Position numbers and translations under genes: made by a program
Notes under the pieces: generated by a model
Database searches by the model: none
Told to the model about the DNA's origin: nothing
Seen by the model: only the letters and a program-made list of their open reading frames with translations
Shown: piece by piece, positions 6,145 to 10,434 of the stretch
How positions within the stretch are numbered: position 1 is the stretch's first letter
Layout of the letters: each line of letters begins with the position of its first letter
Assembly (NCBI GenBank): GCA_001508595.1
Contig: LGHA01000030.1
Coordinates: 1-10,434 of the forward strand
From: Anaerolineaceae bacterium 46_22
Lineage (GTDB): Bacteria > Chloroflexota > Anaerolineae > Anaerolineales > Anaerolineaceae
Reading direction: 5' to 3'
DNA length: 10,434 bases

Positions 6145-7690
6145 CCTGCCCTGAAGTTTGATCTTCAAGTTTCTTTCGAATGTTTTCTTTTTCTTCTTCA
6201 GGTAAGCGTCCATATAAATAGTTAGTTTCGTGTAGTCTATTTACAAGGCTTTCATTAATAGCATCGGGGGGCATCCGCCAGCCCCAATTTCCTGAGGCAT
6301 TCCCGGGATAGTTCATGCGTGCCCAGTTGCCAAGGCTCAGAAAATCCTGCATAGGCGCGAGGACCCAAGCGGCGGTCGATCGCCACAATGTGCGGATCAT
6401 TGACCAGGAAATATCATTGCCTGACCGAGCCAGGTAACGTCGGCATAAATCCTTTTCTCTTTCTGGAGCGCTCGTGTACCAACCCAGGGTTGTATCATTG
6501 TCATGTGTGCCGGTATAGGCTACACAATTGACAGGATAATTGTGGGGGAGGAAATCATCATCCGGGTCGGATGCAAAAGCAAATTGTAAAATTTTCATTC
6601 CCGGCAGATTAAAATCATCTCGCATTTGCTTAACTTCTGTTGTGATAACTCCCAGATCCTCTGCAATAATAGGGAGTTCACCCAATTGGGTCTTGATCGC
6701 ACTTAAGAAATCCTTACCTGGTCCCTTGACCCATCTTCCTTCTTCGGCGGTCTCATTGCCAAATGGGATTTCCCAGTAGGCTTCAAATCCACGAAAATGA
6801 TCAAGCCTGATGATGTCAACCTGGTTCAGAACAGACGCCATTCGCTTAAGCCACCATTGGTAACTATTCTTTTTGTGAAGGTCCCATTTGTAAAGCGGGT
6901 TTCCCCATAACTGACCGGTTTTTGAAAAATAATCTGGTGGAACGCCGGCAACAACTGTTGGCAATCCTTCTTGATCCAGGTAGAAAAGTTCCTTATTAGC
7001 CCATACATCTGCACTGTCATAAGCAACGAAGATTGGGATGTCGCCGATAATGCGAATGCCTTTCTTTTTGGCATAAGAACGCAAGCTTTGCCATTGTTCA
7101 TTGAAAATAAATTGCAGATAATTCTGAAATTCAATGTCTTCTTGATGTTCGGCAATGAAGGCTTTTAATATTTCAGGGTCTCTTTTCCGCAGGGATTCTG
7201 GCCATTCACTCCACGAGGCATTACCATGTTCGGCTTTGATTGCCATAAAAGTTGCAAAGGGTTCCAGCCACTCCTTTTGAGATTCTTTGAAACTTGAAAA
7301 AGCATCCAGGTATTTTTTTTGTTTGATTGACCTGAACTGTTTATAAGACCTTTTGAGGAGTTTGATTTTCCATTTAATGACAGGACCATAATCCACTTTT
7401 TCAATAGGAAAATCAGGCCTGTCAGCAAGATCGGATTTCTTCAGAAGCCCTTGATCCAGCAATCGCGCAGCACTGATAATGTAAGGATTGCCAGCAAAAG
7501 CAGAAAAGCACTGATAGGGGGAATCACCATATCCAGTGGGTCCCAAGGGCAAAACCTGCCAGAACTGGGTCCCTGTTCGAGCAAGGAAATCGATCCATCG
7601 GTAAGCTTCTGGACCTAAATCTCCAATACCATCAGGACCTGGCAGGCTGGTCGGGTGAAGAAGGATACCTGATGCTCGTTCTTGTTTCAT
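6131..7690 (-). CDS. malQ: 4-alpha-glucanotransferase (amylomaltase, GH77)
   Basis: A 519-residue cytoplasmic enzyme that transfers alpha-1,4-glucan chains between acceptors and can release glucose from short maltodextrins. The length is close to that of the compact bacterial amylomaltases. The start SGILLHPTSLPGPDGIGDLG (7-26) and QVLPLGPTGYGDSPY (45-59) are hallmark GH77 motifs. The catalytic residues are all present: nucleophile Asp297 in IIRLDHFRG, acid/base Glu344 in IIAEDLG, and the stabilising Asp397 in GTHDNDT. The NWGWRMP motif near the C-terminus is also typical. AAGGAG (plus-strand 7697-7702) lies 6 nt before the ATG. The gene follows glgA with 25 bp between, so the two are probably co-transcribed and act together on storage glucan. 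No clear terminator follows; the last 14 bp overlap the convergent EamA gene. No broken motif was seen. Confidence 0.96.
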   Translation of the reverse strand: MKQERASGILLHPTSLPGPDGIGDLGPEAYRWIDFLARTGTQFWQVLPLGPTGYGDSPYQCFSAFAGNPYIISAARLLDQGLLKKSDLADRPDFPIEKVDYGPVIKWKIKLLKRSYKQFRSIKQKKYLDAFSSFKESQKEWLEPFATFMAIKAEHGNASWSEWPESLRKRDPEILKAFIAEHQEDIEFQNYLQFIFNEQWQSLRSYAKKKGIRIIGDIPIFVAYDSADVWANKELFYLDQEGLPTVVAGVPPDYFSKTGQLWGNPLYKWDLHKKNSYQWWLKRMASVLNQVDIIRLDHFRGFEAYWEIPFGNETAEEGRWVKGPGKDFLSAIKTQLGELPIIAEDLGVITTEVKQMRDDFNLPGMKILQFAFASDPDDDFLPHNYPVNCVAYTGTHDNDTTLGWYTSAPEREKDLCRRYLARSGNDISWSMIRTLWRSTAAWVLAPMQDFLSLGNWARMNYPGNASGNWGWRMPPDAINESLVNRLHETNYLYGRLPEEEKENIRKKLEDQTSGQVMPH

Positions 7691-7715
7691 TTGCAGCTCC
7701 TTACAAAATTATTTA

Positions 7716-9176
7716 TTAAATATTATTGGCAAAACGATAATAGGTATCAATATACTTCTGGGCTGAATTTTCCCATGAAAAATCTATTTTCATCCCATTA
7801 TTCTGAATCTTCTTCCATAAGCCGGGTTTTTGATAAAAGCGAATCGCGCGCCGCATTGTGGTGGCAAAGACAGAGGGGTATGGTTTATCAAACAAGAAGC
7901 CTGTGCCGCCGTCCACTTTGCGAGTTACAGGTGTGATGGTGTCCACCAAACCGCCTGTTGCCCTTGCAACGGGAACACAGCCGTAACGCATTGAAATCAT
8001 TTGCGAGAGTCCGCAGGGTTCGTATCGCGAGGGCATCATAAAAATGTCTGCGCCTGCGTATAGCCGATGCGCCAATTTCCCGTCAAAACCGATAATTGAA
8101 CGAACCTTTTCGGGAAACTCATTTTCTAAATCAACTGCCATTTGTTCAATGGTTGGATTTCCCGTTCCAAGAATGATCGCCTGCCAGGGTGAATCTTTTA
8201 GATATTTCAATCCTTTGAGAGCGATATCAATGCCCTTTTGGGCATCCATCCGGCTGATCAATGTTAACAGCGGAATATTTTCATCTTGTGAAAGGTTAAA
8301 TTCTTGCAGCAAATCTAATTTGTTGATTGGTCGTTTAGACAAATCATCATTCGAGAAATTTTGTGCTATGACTTTATCCGTTACTGGATCCCATAAATCA
8401 AGGTCAAGCCCGTTGACAATGCCCTGAAGTGCAGATTTCCTGGTGTTTAAGAAGTCTTCCAGGCCGCATCCAAATTCTGGCGTGAGGATTTCTTCAGCAT
8501 AATGCGGAGAAACGGCAATAATTCTATCTGCATGCAAGAGACCAAGCGGGAGGGGGGCGTGCCTTGCCCATTCTGGAAGAACAGTATTTTCTGATGGCGG
8601 GAGCCCGTAATCGGTGAGAGCTTTTTGAACGCCAAAACCCATAAAGGGCAAATTGTGGAGGGATAAGATGGTTTTTGTCTTTGAGAGGTGTGGTGAGGGG
8701 ATTTCCCTGGTTTTTAATGCATAAATCGCTGTGGCAGTATGCCAGTCGTTTGCCTGGAGTATATCAACCCTAAAATCAAGAAATTTGGCTAAACCCAAAC
8801 AAGCAAGCGAGAAAAAAACAAATTTATAGCCATCATGAATGGGTTCCAGTGAGTATACTGGTGATTTTTCATCAATCGGGTCACCGTCTAATAAATAGAC
8901 TGGCAAACCTTCTTTATCGTAATAGTAAACCTGGCAGTTTACCAGACCCTCTGAACTATTGACTCCAAATTCACCAAGGAGTTTTGGTTTGAACCCTTTT
9001 TGTTTGACAGCAAAATGAAAGGGCAAAACGACTCTAATGTCCACGTTTTTAGATTTTGGAAAGGTATTTGAGAGATTGCGAATAGCATCCGGTAAAGCAC
9101 CGGCAACATCTCCCAATCCCCCAACTTTTACAAAGGGTTCTGCTTCAGCTGTTAGAAAAAGAACATTGAGGGTCAT
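7716..9176 (-). CDS. glgA: Glycogen synthase (ADP-glucose type, GT5)
   Basis: A 486-residue GT-B glycosyltransferase of family GT5, which elongates alpha-1,4-glucan from ADP-glucose in the cytoplasm. The length is normal (usually about 475-490). The N-terminal Rossmann domain begins with VLFLTAEAEPFVKVGGLGDV, holding the KxGGL ADP-glucose motif at about 17-21. Further marks are ANDWHTA (about 142-148), IVNGLDLDLWDP (about 253-264), ISRMDAQKGID (about 307-317) and SRYEPCGLSQM (about 383-393), whose Glu at about 386 is the expected catalytic residue, followed by ATGGLVDTI. One segment, HNLPFMGFG, differs from the more common HN-x-AYQG. It begins 15 bp after the amidohydrolase-CYTH stop and ends 25 bp before malQ, indicating one operon. 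The ribosome site is modest (GAAGG at plus-strand 9188-9192, 11 nt away). The substrate nucleotide (ADP rather than UDP) is inferred from the family. Confidence 0.96.
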   Translation of the reverse strand: MTLNVLFLTAEAEPFVKVGGLGDVAGALPDAIRNLSNTFPKSKNVDIRVVLPFHFAVKQKGFKPKLLGEFGVNSSEGLVNCQVYYYDKEGLPVYLLDGDPIDEKSPVYSLEPIHDGYKFVFFSLACLGLAKFLDFRVDILQANDWHTATAIYALKTREIPSPHLSKTKTILSLHNLPFMGFGVQKALTDYGLPPSENTVLPEWARHAPLPLGLLHADRIIAVSPHYAEEILTPEFGCGLEDFLNTRKSALQGIVNGLDLDLWDPVTDKVIAQNFSNDDLSKRPINKLDLLQEFNLSQDENIPLLTLISRMDAQKGIDIALKGLKYLKDSPWQAIILGTGNPTIEQMAVDLENEFPEKVRSIIGFDGKLAHRLYAGADIFMMPSRYEPCGLSQMISMRYGCVPVARATGGLVDTITPVTRKVDGGTGFLFDKPYPSVFATTMRRAIRFYQKPGLWKKIQNNGMKIDFSWENSAQKYIDTYYRFANNI

Positions 9177-9191
9177 TTTATTTCTCGCCTT

Positions 9192-10434
9192 CTATTTGTT
9201 TTTCAAGTATTTTTTGACGATTTCGATATAATCTTGGGTTTCAGCCATGTCAGAGGACGCACCAAGAAATTCGATTAATTCAGCAATTAAACCGGATTTC
9301 AACTCTGCATCTTCCCGGCTCCAGGTTCGGCTTTTTACCTCAAGGAAATGACCCAAATCTGGATTGATGAGCGTATCAATATTGATGTAAAAATCAACTT
9401 CTTTGTATTGAATTTTAAACCGTTTGCGATCTTTTTCGATGTCAATTTCGCTGGCGGGATCGAAATATTCTCGATAAAAGCGCAGAGAATGGGTTGCAGG
9501 TGCATAATACCGACTGCGGGAAAGCATCACATCTCGTTCAAAGGAAGCTTCTCGAGTCACGCCAACAAGGGTCAATCGACCGCGCACATTGGTGATTTCA
9601 CCTTTTCTGCCGATAAACTCATCCTCCCTGTAGCGTAAAAGCCCTTGCTTCTTTTTATCGAAGAAGAAATACGTATCGTATTCGTGGTAATGCCGTGTGT
9701 AGATAATATCAACACCATCCTGATCCAGGGCTTCAATGATTTTGTCAGGATCCGTAATACGAACCTTTGCCTGGACTTCAAAGCTCTCTTCTTGCATTGC
9801 GCCGCCGATAGCGACCAGTTTGGACAGAACCGATTGCTCACGTTCAATCAAGAACGCATCGATTTTCTTTGCATAATCCTGAGCTTCACTCATCAACTGC
9901 GCTTCATCAAGGGTTAATAAGACATGCTCTCGCATTAACCACTTTCCATTGACCATCATGTCGCTTATATCCGTAGATTTTGAAGCATAAATTACCTGTG
10001 CGTATAGACCTTCAAGGTCACGTTCAAATTTTGGCGAATTGTGCAATTTATTAATATCAATCAAAATCATATCCGCCCGTTTGCCGGGGACAAGGGAGCC
10101 TGTAATGTGGTTCATGTGAACGGCTTTTGCCCCCATACTGGTTGCCATTGACAGCGTTTGCTTAGCTGGTAAGGCAGTTGGATCACCAGAGGAGGCTTTG
10201 GCAATCATCGAAGCTAAACGCATTTCCTCAACCATATCCAAATCATTATTAGAAGCTGGGCCATCAGTACCAATCCCAACGTTTACCCCCAACTCGAGCA
10301 TTCGTGTAACATTTGCAAAACCTGAAGCCAATTTCAGGTTGGATGAAGGATTATGTGCAACGCCAGCTTTGTGTTTTTTCAGTTCTCGCATTTCACCTTC
10401 ATCGATGTGCACGCAGTGTGCAGCAATCACTTTC
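9192..10434 (-). CDS. Amidohydrolase (MTA/SAH-deaminase type) fused to a C-terminal CYTH domain, 5'-truncated
   Basis: The frame is open through the right window edge (Lys precedes the Val encoded at 10428-10430), so the N-terminus is missing. Counting from that Val, residues 1 to about 195 are the C-terminal half of a metal-dependent amidohydrolase of the 5-methylthioadenosine/S-adenosylhomocysteine deaminase and chlorohydrolase group: AAHCVHID (3-10, His5 a likely active-site ligand), HNPSSNLKLASG (26-37), GTDGPASNNDLDM (54-66, Asp56 a metal ligand) and GSLVPGKRADMILID (111-125). The HxH metal motif lies outside the window. Residues about 214-390 look like a CYTH (triphosphate tunnel) domain: FEVQAK (217-222), YDTYFF (251-256), LLRYRE (264-269), EKDRKRFKI (332-340) and LGHFLEVK (359-366). 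Several usual CYTH catalytic positions differ, so activity of this half is doubtful. The frame is continuous across the junction. Leads the glgA-malQ gene cluster with a 15-bp gap. Deaminase substrate unknown. Confidence 0.85.
   Translation of the reverse strand, partial: KVIAAHCVHIDEGEMRELKKHKAGVAHNPSSNLKLASGFANVTRMLELGVNVGIGTDGPASNNDLDMVEEMRLASMIAKASSGDPTALPAKQTLSMATSMGAKAVHMNHITGSLVPGKRADMILIDINKLHNSPKFERDLEGLYAQVIYASKSTDISDMMVNGKWLMREHVLLTLDEAQLMSEAQDYAKKIDAFLIEREQSVLSKLVAIGGAMQEESFEVQAKVRITDPDKIIEALDQDGVDIIYTRHYHEYDTYFFFDKKKQGLLRYREDEFIGRKGEITNVRGRLTLVGVTREASFERDVMLSRSRYYAPATHSLRFYREYFDPASEIDIEKDRKRFKIQYKEVDFYINIDTLINPDLGHFLEVKSRTWSREDAELKSGLIAELIEFLGASSDMAETQDYIEIVKKYLKNK

Noticed and set aside
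6151..6172. Hairpin TGAAG/CTTCA as a terminator for the EamA gene
   Set aside because: A five-base-pair AT-rich stem inside malQ coding sequence with an interrupted T tract is too weak to call.
7682..7936. 84-codon plus-strand open frame over the malQ/glgA junction
   Set aside because: Antisense to conserved coding sequence, with no domain or supporting ribosome site seen.
8044..8427. 127-codon plus-strand open frame
   Set aside because: It lies wholly antisense within glgA, has no recognisable domain and is best explained as a shadow of that gene.
10428..10430. GTG at 10428-10430 as the start of the amidohydrolase
   Set aside because: It encodes an internal Val in the conserved K-V-I-A-A-H-C stretch; half of the enzyme, including the HxH motif, would be missing.

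Overview
This 10.4 kb window is a gene-dense bacterial chromosome segment with moderate GC content. The gene families point to Chloroflexota, most likely an Anaerolineae-type anaerobe. The clues are a fused transaldolase/glucose-6-phosphate isomerase, a polyphosphate glucokinase, a dicluster ferredoxin with a WPW-containing insertion, and a RuvX with a DES instead of a DER motif. This placement comes from recalled family resemblance, not from a search. No transposase, phage gene, CRISPR array, rRNA or tRNA was seen.

Left part, plus strand (1-4473). The window opens inside a tal-pgi fusion gene, of which the transaldolase C-terminus and the whole isomerase domain are visible. A good intrinsic terminator follows (about 2008-2037). 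Directly after it an extended -10 promoter (2036-2062) starts a compact operon: ruvX (Holliday junction resolvase-like/rRNA processing), mltG (peptidoglycan lytic transglycosylase, overlapping ruvX by 8 bp) and ppgK (polyphosphate glucokinase, 23 bp further on).

Middle (4474-5200). A 225-bp non-coding stretch holds a roughly 97-bp element bounded by imperfect inverted repeats with a 14-bp perfect palindrome inside, followed by terminator-like hairpins. Then comes a minus-strand ferredoxin gene. Its promoter (consensus TTGACA, 17 bp, TAAAAT) faces a plus-strand promoter for an EamA-family transporter. The two -35 boxes lie on top of each other, and the transporter mRNA appears to be leaderless.

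Right part, minus strand (6131-10434). Three closely spaced genes are read right to left. The first is an amidohydrolase (MTA/SAH-deaminase type) fused to a C-terminal CYTH domain and cut by the window edge. Then come glgA (glycogen synthase) and malQ (4-alpha-glucanotransferase). The malQ 3' end overlaps the 3' end of the EamA gene by 14 bp.

How the genes fit together. GlgA builds and MalQ remodels alpha-glucan. MalQ can release free glucose, PpgK can phosphorylate glucose to glucose-6-phosphate, and Tal-Pgi feeds glucose-6-phosphate into glycolysis and the pentose phosphate pathway. This is a plausible storage-glucan circuit, although the genes sit in separate transcription units. Most of the window is ordinary core metabolism. 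The points most worth a second look are the amidohydrolase-CYTH fusion with altered CYTH residues, the superimposed divergent promoters, and the inverted-repeat element downstream of ppgK.
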